This document shows positions 1 through 10,376 of a stretch of DNA of 64,000 nt, piece by piece. The DNA lies in NCBI RefSeq assembly GCF_002127325.2, contig NC_035434.2:80828664-80892663 (forward strand), written 5' to 3'. Source of the stretch: Helianthus annuus (lineage: Eukaryota; Streptophyta; Magnoliopsida; Asterales; Asteraceae). The notes under the pieces are model-generated. The model had not been told where the DNA came from, searched no databases, and saw nothing but the letters and a program-made list of their open reading frames with translations. The position numbers were made by a program, and so were the translations under genes. Positions within the stretch are counted from its first letter, which is position 1, and every line of letters begins with the position of its first letter.

Positions 1-301
1 AGCCAGTAGCGCAGACACACGAAAGATAGAAACGAGCTCCTCTACATCCGTCGGCGAGACAATGAGACGGTGGAAAACTTTATTGTCAGGTTTAACAAGG
101 AAAGCCTGGCGATCCCAGGCGTGACAAATGATTTAGCATGTGGAGCCTTCCTTCAGGGTGTAAACGATGATGAGTTACTGAGGACGCTTCATGGAAGGCA
201 CGGCGTGCCCCCAACAATCGATGAAATACTTCGAATAGCCAAAGTGTATGTCATACAAGAGAAGGCAGTGGCAGCTAGTCACGCGGCTAATAGGAAAAAA
301 A
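1..301 (+). pseudogene. Gag (capsid part) of the Tat element, C-terminal fragment
   Basis: Frame 1 reads as a retrotransposon Gag domain (capsid, packages the RNA): LLYIRRRDNETVENFIVRFN followed by a GAFLQGV...LLRTL segment, the usual end of the Gag core. The true start is outside the window; an in-frame stop codon sits at 7-9, just before the recognisable domain. The frame runs into an A7 run at 295-301. Reading continues in the next frame afterwards (KNQEEREHRGSRGK), so one extra A in the run most likely broke the gag-pol frame. Confidence 0.8.
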
Positions 302-3300
302 GAAGCCCTGAAAAACCAGGAGGAGAGGGAGCACCGGGGGTCTAGAGGTAAAAGCAGGGGAGACCGATACCAGAGGAATGATAAAGACGCGCGGTACGAT
401 AGACACCGAAACTCCTATTCAAGAAGTGAGCCGTCGAAACCTCGATCCGAATACCCCAACCTGAGCAAGACACCGACAGAAATCTTAGCCTCGGAAAACC
501 TCAAGTTCAACCCACCAAAACCGCTGAAAGATAATCCCAACAAAGATACGAGTAAGTACTGTGAATACCACAAAGGGAGCGGTCATGACACCAACGACTG
601 TTTTCAGCTTAAAAAACAGATCGAATATTTTGTAAAGGCGGGCAAATTGGCACACTTAGTAAGAGATATCAAGCAAGGTCCACCTGTCGTCAAGGAAGAA
701 AACAATAAGGCGGCAGGCAAGAGGCCGCGTGAATTGAATATGGTGCACGCGGATTTGGGAAAAGGGGCAAAACGGAGTTTCTCCACGCATGAACCCTGGA
801 TGCTAGCAACAATGATTGTAGAACCTCGTATGGAGGACCTACACCTTACAATGGACGCCCTAATCATATCCGCTGCAGTGGGAGAATACCGCATGAGGCG
901 AATCCTGGTTGACACCGGGAGCTCAGAAGACATTATCTACGAGCATTGTTTCAACAAAATGCAACCAGAAGATAGGAAACTGCTTGAATCAGTGCATGCT
1001 CCCATCAAAGGGTTCACAGGGGAAAAGGATGACCCTATTGGTCAGATTACCTTCCCGGTAACGTTTGGACAAGCACCCAGGGAAAGAACCATACTCCTAA
1101 CCTTCCTTGTGGTCCGTGCTGAGTCATACCACAATGTGATTATCGGAAGGTTCACCCTGGGGAAGTTGGATGCTATAGTCTCCACGGCACGAGGATTCAT
1201 GAAGTTTCCTACCCCGCGGGGTATTGCAACAGTGTTCCGTGACAAGATTGGAGAGGTATTAAGTACCAAAAGATACCACCAAGGGCCCACCGGAGCTATG
1301 GGTCCAGCAAGGTGGGTACTAAGCACACGCCATCCGGACCAAATGGTCACAATCGGGGACACCCTTTCTCCAGAAATTAAAAACGACCTGAAGCAATTGC
1401 TAAGAAGAAATGTTGATATCTTCGCTTTTGAACATTCTGACATGACAGGAGTCCCCCAAGATAAAGCAGAACACAAGCTTGCAACGCTCCCGGGCGTCAA
1501 GCCGGTCGCACAAGGTAAACGCAGTATGGCCCCAGACCGAAGGGCAGCGGTTGTCAAAGAAGTACGAAAATTGGTGGAAGCTGGAATCCTCAGAGAAACA
1601 CAATACCATACATGGGTATCCAACCCAGTAACGGTAAAAAAGCCAGATGGAACGTGGCGAATGTGCATTGATTTCAAAGATTTAAACAAGGCATGCCCCA
1701 AAGACGCATACCCGCTGCCTGAAATTGATTTAAAGGTCGATTCCCTGGTACCCTACAAATATAAGTGTTTCCTAGACGCGTATAAAGGGTACCATCAGAT
1801 CAAGATGTCCAAAAAAGATGAAGAAAAAACGGCGTTTCACACCGATGTGGGCATTTTCTGTTACACAAAGATGCCTTTCGGTTTACGAAATGCCGGAGCT
1901 ACCTATCAGAGACTCATGGACAAGGTGTTCGAAACACAAATCAGACGAAATTTGGAGGTCTACGTCGAGGACCTAGTAATTAAAAGCAGGGAAGAAAAGC
2001 AAATGTTAGAAGACATCGAGGAAACTTTCCAGAGGCTGAGAGAGTATAACATCAAACTCAACCTAAAGAAATGCTCTTTCGGGGTGGAAGAAGGGAAGTT
2101 CCTAGGGGTAGTTATCACCCGAGATGGTTTCAAAGCTAATCCAGAAAAGGTGGCCGCCATAGCGCGGATGCCTTCCCCGCGAACATTGAAGGAAGCCCAA
2201 GCTTTAAATGGACGGCTAGTGGCGATCAACATATTCCTGGCAAGGCATGCCGAGAAATCCTTACCTTTCATTAAAACGTTGAAAGATTGCCTCAACAAGA
2301 AAAATTTCAAGTGGACCAGCGAAGCGGAAAAAGCCTTGCAAGACGTGAAGCGTTTCATAGAAGGATTACCCATGCTGACAGCACCAAGGCCCAATGAGGT
2401 GTTAAAGATGTATTTAGCGGTAGCTCATACCGCAGTAAGCGCTGTGCTTATGGTTGAGCGAGACGGGAGACAAACACCAATATATTACATCAGCCGGGTA
2501 TTGGCGGGACGCGAAACGCGATATCCCACATTGGAAAAGCTGGTTTTGGCACTTGTACACGCCACGCGGCGATTGAGAAGATATTTCCAAGCACACCGCG
2601 TACAGGTCCTAACCAACTACCCACTGCAACAAGTCCTGCACAAGCCAGAGATCTCTGGTAGACTGGCCAAGTGGGCAATTGAACTAGGTGCTTTGGATAT
2701 TGAATATCAGAAAAGAACAACAGTTAAGGGACAAGTAATCGCCGACTTTCTAGCCGAAATTCCCGAAGGAGAAGCTATCGTGGACCCTGTCGTCCAAGAC
2801 ATCCCGGAATCCAGCACTACCCGGCAGACCTGGAAACTATACACCGACGGGTCATCAAGTGGAAAAGGATCTGGAGCCGGTTTAATGCTGGTAAGTCCAG
2901 ACGAGATCAGACTGATGTATGCCTTACGTTTCGACTTCGAATGTTCTAACAATGAAGCGGAATACGAGGCACTACTAGCAGGCTTAAGAATGGCGAAATC
3001 TATGGGAGCAGCAAGGGTAGACGCGTATGTTGATTCGCTACTGGTCAACAATCAGGTAAACGAAACGTACGAAGCCAAAGATGAATCAATGGCAAAATAC
3101 CTAGCGAAAACAAAGGAAATCATAGCTTCTTTTGATAACATCATGCTCAATCACGTAGATAGAAGTAAGATCCAGATAGCAGATGCTCTCAGTAAACTCA
3201 CCACCTCAGGCATGGAAAAAGAAGTCAAAGTCGAAACGCTGCAGACACCCTTAATCGAACAACTGAATGTTTCCGCCGTTGCAGCGGAAGAGCCTTGCTG

Positions 3301-3934
3301 TTACACTCCAGTGTTACAATTCCTTAAAACAGGGGAGCTACCTCCCGCCAAGGGCGAAGCACAGAAGATACAAACGAAGGCGTTGCAATATGAGGTCAAT
3401 AACGGCGTCCTATATAGAAAATCTTACCTAGGACCGCTGTTACGATGCGTCTCCCCAACAGAAGCAAAGTATCTCATCAGCGAGATTCATGCAGGTCTAT
3501 GTGGCATTCACGCCGGACCCCGGGCGGTGGTGGCCAAAATCCATAACGCAGGATATTATTGGCCTGGGATGCACGAAGACACTGTGATAGAACTTCGGAA
3601 ATGCCGTAGTTGCCAGAAATTCGCTCCTCAAACAATAAGGCCCAAGAACAGCTTAGTACCGGTAACAGCAGCATGGCCTTTCCAAAAATGGGCCGTTGAT
3701 ATCGTGGGACCTTTCCCGCCGGCCCCCGGAAAGCTAAAGTACTTAATTGTGGTCGTTGATTACTTCACCAAGTGGGTGGAAGCTAAGCCTTTGGCCAAAA
3801 TAACGGCGGATAACGCCAAAAAATTCCTCTGGGAACACATAGTATGCCGGTTTGGATTGCAGCTATACCTGGTAAGCGACAATGGAACACAGTTTACAGA
3901 TAGAGTTTTTCAAGAATGGTGCGCCAACCTCTAA
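302..3934 (+). pseudogene. Tat gag-pol: NC, protease, RT, RNase H, aRNase H, integrase core
   Basis: One long frame (counted from an ATG at 248). A CHHC-like knuckle (CEYHKGSGHDTNDC) is followed by aspartic protease with VDTGSS (D at residue 222), RT with CIDFKDLNK, LDAYKG (D at 510) and a changed active site YVED (E at 574, D at 575; normally YVDD), and RNase H with TNYPL where TDxPL is common. The second, archaeal-type RNase H has YTDGS (D at 867), NNEAEYEAL, YVDS and ADALSKL. Integrase has an HHCC finger and the first two catalytic Asp (1151, 1211). The frame stops at TAA 3932-3934, before the catalytic Glu. The YVED change alone should abolish or cripple polymerisation. These enzymes act in the virus-like particle on reverse transcription and integration. 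Confidence 0.9.
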
Positions 3935-4507
3935 ATCCAACAAATCTTCACATCAGTAGCGCACCCCCAAGGGAATGGCCAGGTGGAGCGGACGAATAGA
4001 AGCCTGCTGGATGGCATAAAGAGACGACTAGGCCATGAGGGAAGCTCCTGGGTGGAAGAATTGCCAAACGTCCTTTGGGCACACAGAACAATGCCTAAGA
4101 CGAGCAACAATGAAACCCCTTTTAGCCTAACCTATGGAGCGGAAGCAATGATACCCGCGGAAGCGGGACTGCCGTCACTACGCCGCCTCACCACGGGCGA
4201 AGATAATGATAGATCTTTAAGGGAAGGCCTAGACTTACTGGAGGAAAGGCGTGAAGCAGCCGCAATCAGCGAAGCAAAGTATAAGAAGTCATTGGAAAGA
4301 TATTACAACAAGCGAGTGGCTAAGCAGACTTTCAAAATAGGCGATTATGTTATGCGCGACAACGAAGCAAGCAAGATGGAACCCTTGGGCAAGCTAGGCC
4401 CAAACTGGGAGGGCCCCTATGTCATCCAAGAAGACTTGGGTAAAGGGGCCTATCGCCTATCTCGACTAGATGGCACACCTGTACCACGCAGTTGGAACAT
4501 CGCTTAA
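3935..4507 (+). pseudogene. Tat integrase, C-terminal part after a nonsense codon
   Basis: Same frame as the preceding pol, separated only by TAA 3932-3934 (a codon that is probably Lys in relatives). It begins with the HPQGNGQVE motif, whose Glu (3986-3988) completes the D,D-35-E triad, then the LWAHRT and NNETPFSLTYGAEA blocks and a GPNWEGPYVI tail typical of Tat integrases. The stop therefore splits the active site. The frame ends at TAA 4505-4507. Confidence 0.88.
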
Positions 4508-4918
4508 TTAAGGAAATGTTACTTGTAAGGCCTTGCTCCTAACAGCAAGAGTGAACCTTTTTTCAAAACACAATTGTAACCCACCCACAGCGGGGTCCTT
4601 TTATTTTATTTCAGTTCAAGTTTAATAAAAGTCATTTACTTTTGTTTTTTACCATAAGTTACCATCGCACTACGACTGCATAAAACGGTAAAACTACAAA
4701 CAATACCCTTAAACACGGAATACATTCAACTACATAAGTCATAGGGTTAATACATACAGCGCTAACAGCGGGTATCTTGGTAATAGATACACGAACCGCC
4801 ACCAAACAGATAGGCATTTTTACACATACACATAACCTATCTTAAACAAACCAAGTACTTGTCCCTGTTGCTAAAAGCCAACACATGGGAACCAAAAAAT
4901 AGAACATGTTCAAAACAC
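4508..4918. other. Spacer between Tat pol and the antisense genes
   Basis: No coding frame that I recognise. AT-rich sequence with a CTTTTATTTTATTTC pyrimidine stretch. In Tat elements this spacer is normally non-coding. Confidence 0.5.
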
Positions 4919-5296
4919 CTACTGATGGAAGTTGGGTGCCATTACCACTGCAGGGGTATGCAGCACCACACCACCATCAACAAACGTAGAAGGATCAACG
5001 GCCAAGCTGCCAGATGATTCACCGTCCACCACTGGAGCCACCATTCCCGAATCGTCCATCAGATCCTTCTTGGAACAACCACCAGAACGACGTTGGTACG
5101 TAAAACGGTAACGCTGGACGTGATCCACCGGGATAAGCTTTGTCAAAACATCAGCTAACAAAGACAGCAAACCAGAATCCATCGGTTGAGGATTCTCAGG
5201 AACAACACTTTTACAGGCTCGATTCACCCGGGTCGCAGCAACGTTGGGGAGTGGCCTTCTTTTCCGAAGCATCGACTTCGTTACAGGATGCTGCAA
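4919..5296 (-). CDS. Antisense ORF downstream of the coiled-coil exon, unknown function
   Basis: Open minus-strand frame of about 125 codons, starting near a TTGCAG that resembles a splice acceptor and lacking an ATG there, so it looks more like a final exon than a separate gene. The composition is protein-like (LLADVLTKLIPVDHVQRYRF, then an acidic, Ser/Gly/Val-rich tail), with no domain I know. It lies 3' of the 5636 stop of the antisense gene; either an alternative last exon or a chance frame. Confidence 0.3.
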   Translation of the reverse strand: MQHPVTKSMLRKRRPLPNVAATRVNRACKSVVPENPQPMDSGLLSLLADVLTKLIPVDHVQRYRFTYQRRSGGCSKKDLMDDSGMVAPVVDGESSGSLAVDPSTFVDGGVVLHTPAVVMAPNFHQ

Positions 5297-5635
5297 CTAA
5301 AGTAAGCCGTCTGCAGCATCCAGTACTCGGAAGATTTCGGAAAGTTGCTGTCTATACCTTTTTTTCTCCATCCTGTCCAACTACCAAATAAGGAAAAGGA
5401 AGGATAATATATTGAAGGGTCGAAAAGTCTTGACAGTGATGACGTTAGAAACATTAATGGAAAATAATCATTACACGTCACATTGCCACATTTTTAAAAT
5501 ACGGCGGTGTCAGAAATCATGACATTAGCATTAAAACGTCTGTCAAATCAAAACAGATATTTTCACCAAACCCAAGTAAAACAGTGTCATTTGCAAAACC
5601 ATAAAAGTACATAACAAGCGAAGCAAACAAATTTT

Positions 5636-7203
5636 TTACTCCTCTTTAGACTCCTCCGCGGGGTCCAGCATCAAACGCAACGACTCTATACCATCTTCAT
5701 TCACTTTATCCATTAAATCCCCATAACAGGACAATGGCTCGGTATATGCTGCTTCGAGAGCATTCGACATGTCACTTTGAAGCTTACTTTTGACAGCATG
5801 AAAGTCAGGAGTTATTTTGTCTAACTGTTGGCACTCCATATAGCCTTTGTAAACACCATCATGATGGCCAGACTGATAGGCAGCGGCAGACAGGCGATCA
5901 ATCAGCGTCGTAAAGGGGGGCGACTCACGGAGATACTCAAACGCCCCCACCAAGCCATTGGTTATCAACCAATTCCTGTCACCCTGAATAGCCGCCAGCT
6001 GGCTAGTCAAGTCATCCACTTCGGCGTTAGACTGTGCCAACGCATTTTCAACCTCCTTTAGTCGGGAAGCCGACGATGTAGCAAGCCTGTTATTCTGGGT
6101 AACAAGAGAATCACAATGGTCCTGAAGCTCTTTAACTTTTCCCTCTCGCTCCTCCAGCTCCGCTTGTAGTAGTCGTACTTTGGCATGAGAAGCTTCTACT
6201 TCAGCTGTCAATCCCTGGTATCGCTCTTGAACCTGAGACACAAAATCAGTGTCAACGCGGAACCTTTCCAATTGTGTAGATAATTCGAGTCTCACCTTTT
6301 GAACCTCCGCTATAGCCTTACGCTCCAATTCTTCCTGTACATTCTTGGCCTGAGCCAGGACCCGGTCTTTCTCCACCATATCCCGGGCCCACATTATTCG
6401 TTCCTCAGCAAGGTGGGCAGTCACTCTCTTCAAATCATCTTCAGTTTTGTTTTTCTCTGACAGAAACCTCGCTTCCCTTAACCCAACAGCTTGAAGTTGA
6501 CTCTCCAAGCGATACTTGTCATCTTTCAGCTCTTGAATAGCAGACCGCGCTTGGTGAAGCTGGGTGTTATCTTGCATCCATCTACACCGGATTTCTGCCA
6601 ACCTTCGCGGTTGGCTCACGGAATCCGCTATAGTAGAATTCATCAGATCTTCGTTGTTCAACGCCTCCACGTATGCCGCCTCGGCTGGAGGGTACGCCCG
6701 CTCAACCCAGTGTTGAATCACGGGGGGGAAAATCAGCCTGGAAGATTCGGCGATTTTCCATTGGGGTTGATAGCGTTTATCCTGAGCATTGGGATCCCAT
6801 CGGACAGTTGGCAAGAACAGGTCATCAATCAGACGGGCGCCGTCATCAGCAATACCACTGCTTGACCCCCCAGCTTCACTAGCAGCAGCACCACTGATGC
6901 TGGTCACTTCTTGTGCTGCGGATGCGGCGGTAACTTCCTTATCAGCAACAGAAAAAATGCTTAGGGGTGAGTCAAACAAGGACGGATCAACGCCGCATGT
7001 CCGTGGTGTGACAACAGGGTCGACGGTAACAACTACAGATGCGGTAGGCGTCGGAAGCGGTATGGCACAGCTTATAACAGTGGTAACGCTGGCCTGGGTT
7101 TTGGGCTCTGTAGGGCCGCCAGTACCGGAACTAGGCAACGACACCCCCACAGACGATACAGGAGCTAATGTAACAATCTCAGTTTGAGTCCCGCCAGAGG
7201 CAC
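5636..7203 (-). pseudogene. Antisense gene of the Tat element, exon 3 (coiled coil)
   Basis: Open minus-strand frame of about 520 codons, starting at a splice acceptor (GATGTGCAG at 7212-7204). The N-terminal half is Ser/Thr/Val/Ala-rich and low in complexity. The middle is a long heptad-rich helix (roughly residues 210-400: LQAVGLREARFLSEKNKTED, LAEERIMWARDMVEKDRVL, LLQAELEEREGKVKELQDH), so a coiled-coil rod is likely. The end, EAAYTEPLSCYGDLMDKV, is compact. The role is unknown; antisense genes of this kind are known in Tat/Retand/Grande-type elements and are annotated as putative gypsy-type transposon protein. Exon 3 itself is unbroken, unlike exons 1 and 2. Confidence 0.75.
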
Positions 7204-7279
7204 CTGCACATCAAACGGCATGGTTCAGCAACATGAAGCTCTTAAACTATATCAACATGCAAGGTCGATCAATACATAC

Positions 7280-7691
7280 CTAACGGCAGAGCATAAGCAG
7301 CTTGTACAGCCTCGAATGCACTTAAAGTAGGGACAACAAATGTTTTCCGCTTTTTCGAGGTACGAACAGGGCTCGTCATAACGGCGGTCACAGAAATATC
7401 TCCCCAGGAGACGCGGTCTCCTCAATGGAAGAAACAACTACATTGGTCGCCGTATGTTTCTTTCCAGTAAGCTTTATCCGGGTGGACCTCTTCTCCAACA
7501 CAGGAACACCGGTGTTTGGGACAGCTGGCAGGGGGAAATGTATATAGCAGGGTCCGCTGGTATAGCAGGTAAAATAAACTGCTCAAGGTGCATCCCTAAT
7601 ACATCCAGTTCCCCTTCATCCAACACGCGGTCAGCAGGCCTCAACACAAGGTGTCGCGGAGGATCAACAAAATCAAACATACTCCATTCCC
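7280..7691 (-). pseudogene. Antisense gene of the Tat element, exon 2
   Basis: Joined to exon 1 by a 66-bp intron (donor GTATGT at 7757-7752, acceptor AAAG ending at 7692) and to exon 3 by a 76-bp intron (7279-7204, donor GTATGT). Both joins keep a sensible protein frame. Readable blocks are FDFVDPPRHLVLRPADRVL and LEQFILPAIPADPAIYI, then, after frame changes, a Lys/Arg stretch (SKKRKTFVV) and AFEAVQAAYALPL. Two frame changes, near 7495 and near 7400, make it non-functional as it stands. The KKRK run could be a nuclear signal (inference). Confidence 0.65.
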
Positions 7692-7757
7692 CTTTGGATT
7701 ATGTGTACATCATTTTTAAAATCTAAGGAAAATATGACCAAAGGTAATTAAACATAC

Positions 7758-8474
7758 CTGCATCATCCCTTCGAAACGAAGGGTACTGCCTAATATCACG
7801 CCACAACAAACTCATGCCTGCCATCACCAGGGCACCTTCAGGGATCACCGTGCACTCGAAAGGACGACCACACAATTTAGTGTACAGGACATTCGACATA
7901 TACGCATCCTCCGAAGGACCGTCATCCTTGACCTTATCCTTCGGCCCTTTTTCCCTCCAGTACGTCTCACCGGGAATAACAGAGTCATCAATATAGAAAA
8001 ACTTTTTCTTCCAATCTTTGTCTCTAGAACTGGTAGGAATGTCCCTAAGACAGGACACATCGGTATCTCTCCGGTCAAAGGTAAAGAAGGGGGATTTCCA
8101 TACAAGAACGAAGAAGGCCCTAAATACAACTACTTTCGGAATATGACCTAGGGCAATGCAGCAAATTCGAATTGGCGAAGTTTAACCAACCCAAGGGGAT
8201 GTAATTGAGAAATGTGAATACGGTAGTAATCAAGCACCAATTTAAGAAACTTGGTAACGGGTAATCGAAAGTTGCAGAACCTGAAAAAATCACTAAACAA
8301 CGTGATTTTGCCCGATTTCAATGTAAACGCGGTGTCCGTTTTGGACGGCAATACAGGGTTCCGTTCGGCCCGGATGCCGTAGTCTTGCACAAGGTTGTTG
8401 TAAGACGTTACACCCCACTTACAGAAAAGCGCATCGGTGGCAGAGGAAGACGACTCACCAGGTTTCGAAGCCAT
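7758..8474 (-). pseudogene. Antisense gene of the Tat element, exon 1 (gypsy-type transposon domain)
   Basis: Starts at ATG 8474 (MASKPGESSSSATDALFCKW). The region with FSDFFRFCNFRLPVTKFL, YYRIHISQLHPLGLVKLRQF and then WKKKFFYIDDSVIPG matches my recollection of the plant domain called putative gypsy-type transposon or Transposase_28. A one-base loss near 8151 shifts the frame between FEFAALP and HIPKVVVFRAFFVLVW. The exon ends at DDAG with donor GTATGT. A TATA-like CTATATATG lies about 60 nt upstream on the same strand. Confidence 0.75.
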
Positions 8475-8532
8475 TTTTGAGAAATTAGGGAAATGAAAAA
8501 CAAAGGGTGTGAGGGAAAGGAATTTGAACCCT

Positions 8533-8541
8533 CATATATAG
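8533..8541 (-). promoter_or_regulatory. TATA-like box of the antisense gene
   Basis: CTATATATG on the minus strand, about 60 nt before the ATG at 8474. That spacing fits a plant core promoter with a short leader. It suggests that the antisense gene has its own promoter and does not depend on an LTR. Confidence 0.45.
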
Positions 8542-8748
8542 AAGTGTTACTTATATGCAAAGGTAACTTTTCAAATTCAAAAAGGCGTACGGACGGAAAT
8601 ACGTGTCCAAACAGGGTAAATACAGTTGTCATACCAATGATGACCTAACTGTCACATCCTATCTTGTCGCCGTCACTTCCCCACAACGTAACGGCACTAT
8701 ACCCAACGAATTTAGTATTAAGCATAATACACTAACTTTTTTTCTCTC

Positions 8749-8797
8749 CTAGTCCGAGCTCATGAAATTCTTTTCATGACCTCGGACTAGGGGGACA
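8749..8797 (+). other. Hairpin plus polypurine tract before the Tat 3' LTR
   Basis: CTAGTCCGAG (8749-8758) pairs perfectly with CTCGGACTAG (8781-8790). Inside it CATGAAA (8761-8767) pairs with TTTCATG (8772-8778), leaving a 2x2 internal mismatch and a 4-nt loop. The purine run AGGGGGA directly after the stem is the plausible plus-strand primer, and the LTR starts at TG 8798. The hairpin reads the same on both strands, so it would form in sense and antisense RNA. Confidence 0.7.
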
Positions 8798-9234
8798 TGA
8801 CGAGGTATGACCCGCATCGGTCAACCCGACCCGGTCATTACCTATTATTTTAATATAAATAGATAATTATAAATGATTATTCTAGAACTTTCCATCTCCG
8901 CACGGAAGTTACACAACCAAATCTCCAACTTTTCGGGAAGATCATGCAAATCCCTAACTTATCGGAATATATCCTAAGTTAGCGGAAACCCTAATGGAAA
9001 AACTATAAATAAAGGTAAACGTATAAGGTATGATCATCTGGCTCTCATATAACTTTCTCCTCTCAATCTTTACTCCCACAAACCGAGACTTATTCTCACG
9101 CCAGAGGGTGGTTACAGGAATAACCCCATTCCTGTAACGATTCCTAACGGTGTTTCTGTTTTGCAGCTAACTGTTCGGGTCACTGATCATTGAAGTCCTA
9201 GCCTGTGGTTACCGTGTAGGTCAGCGTTTCTTCA
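8798..9234 (+). repeat. 3' LTR of the Tat element (437 bp)
   Basis: Starts TGACGAGG after the purine tract and ends ...TTTCTTCA at the exact point where homology with the other Athila LTR begins. TATAAATA at 9004-9011 is a plausible promoter. The next 5 bases, CTAAC (9235-9239), are the predicted target duplication, to be found again left of the window. Confidence 0.82.
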
Positions 9235-10360
9235 CTAACCTAGGGTTTCTACAAGTTTTTAGATTCAGCTCAATTGCATACGATTAGCGGATTTAGTGTA
9301 CCGTGACTTAGGTGCCAATAACTATCAACGCTTCGAAAAACGGACAAGAATGCACTTTGTAATCAACACAAGTAAAACCTAACCACGATAATGCATAACT
9401 ACACATAACCATTTCATAAAGTCATAACTTTTAACATCGTTCGACAATTTACGAATACGAAACAAATGTAAACTATTGTCAATGGTTTCAAAAATCAAAC
9501 ACAATTTGTCACCAAGTTGAAACAAGAACAATTCGAAACCCTAAATTTAACAACTACCTACACCGGGGTGAAACCGAGGTGATTAGCCGCTCATGGTTGA
9601 AGAAGCTTGAACAACGGATGATTGGAACTTGTTTTGAATCATCTTGAAGCTTAAATGATGGAGAATTGGTGAATGTTGAAGGTTTGGTGAAGGATGATGG
9701 TGGAAGGATTGATGGTGATGATTAGGGTTTGTATAGATTGATGATTGCGAATGATTGGTGATGATGATCCTTCTTGATTCGGATGATCTTTGTGATGATA
9801 GATGGATTAGAGATGAATTGGTGTGTAAGATGGAATGGAGATGAAGTGGTGATGATATTAGGCTCCAAGAACAAGTTTCAAACTCAAAAACAAGTGTAAC
9901 TTACGAAAATCAATGCCCGCGACCCAATGAAAATCGAGTTTCATCCATCTAATCACCAAAATCGCGTTTCAGGAAATTACAAGCCGTAGCCGACGGCCCT
10001 TAACCCGTCGGCGACGGGCTCTGAATGATGAAATCCCGTCTGACAGCTTAATTAACTGGATACGCATGTTTCTGACTTACGGGCATTTCCCGAACCCGTC
10101 GGGGACGACCTATACCCGTCGCCGACGGCTTGTCCAACTCCGTTTCTCCAATCTTCGCTTCTTGCACTCCCGGTTGATCCATAATGCGTCCCGGTGCTCC
10201 GGTTTTCGACCCGTTGACTCGTAAAGCTCCCGAAAAGCTCCTTAAAGTCCATCAAACCTGCAAAACACATTTTTGATTAAAGGTAGGCTATCCGAAATTA
10301 AAACTTATGTAAAAACATTAAGTTATGCAATAATAAACACCGGTTTTCAACCATGTATCA
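9235..10360 (-). repeat. Athila 3' LTR, cut by the Tat insertion
   Basis: Matches 25715-26840 over its whole length without indels. Inner edge TGATACATGG (minus) at 10360. The last ~310 bp of the LTR (present in the other copy) are missing because the Tat element is inserted at 9234/9235. It contains GTCGCCGAC-type palindromic motifs at about 9985-10020 and 10090-10130. Confidence 0.9.
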
Positions 10361-10376
10361 CATCCCCACACTTGTC
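10361..10376 (-). other. Polypurine tract of the Athila element
   Basis: On the minus strand CAAGTGTGGGGATG directly precedes the LTR start TGATAC. Its position next to the 3' LTR defines it as the likely plus-strand primer. Confidence 0.7.

Larger units (their letters stand above)
1..9234 (+). mobile_element. Tat-lineage Ty3/gypsy retrotransposon, 5' part outside the window
   Basis: Seen in order on the + strand: the end of gag, protease, RT, RNase H, a second archaeal-type RNase H, integrase, a long spacer with an antisense spliced gene, a polypurine tract and a TG...CA LTR (8798-9234). A second RNase H before integrase plus an antisense gene upstream of the 3' LTR is the known layout of Tat-type elements. 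The 5' LTR and gag start lie left of position 1. The right edge is sharp: from 9235 the sequence matches the LTR copy at 25715-26840, so this element sits inside the Athila 3' LTR. Gag-pol carries one frameshift, one stop and a catalytic substitution, so this copy is not autonomous. Confidence 0.9.
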
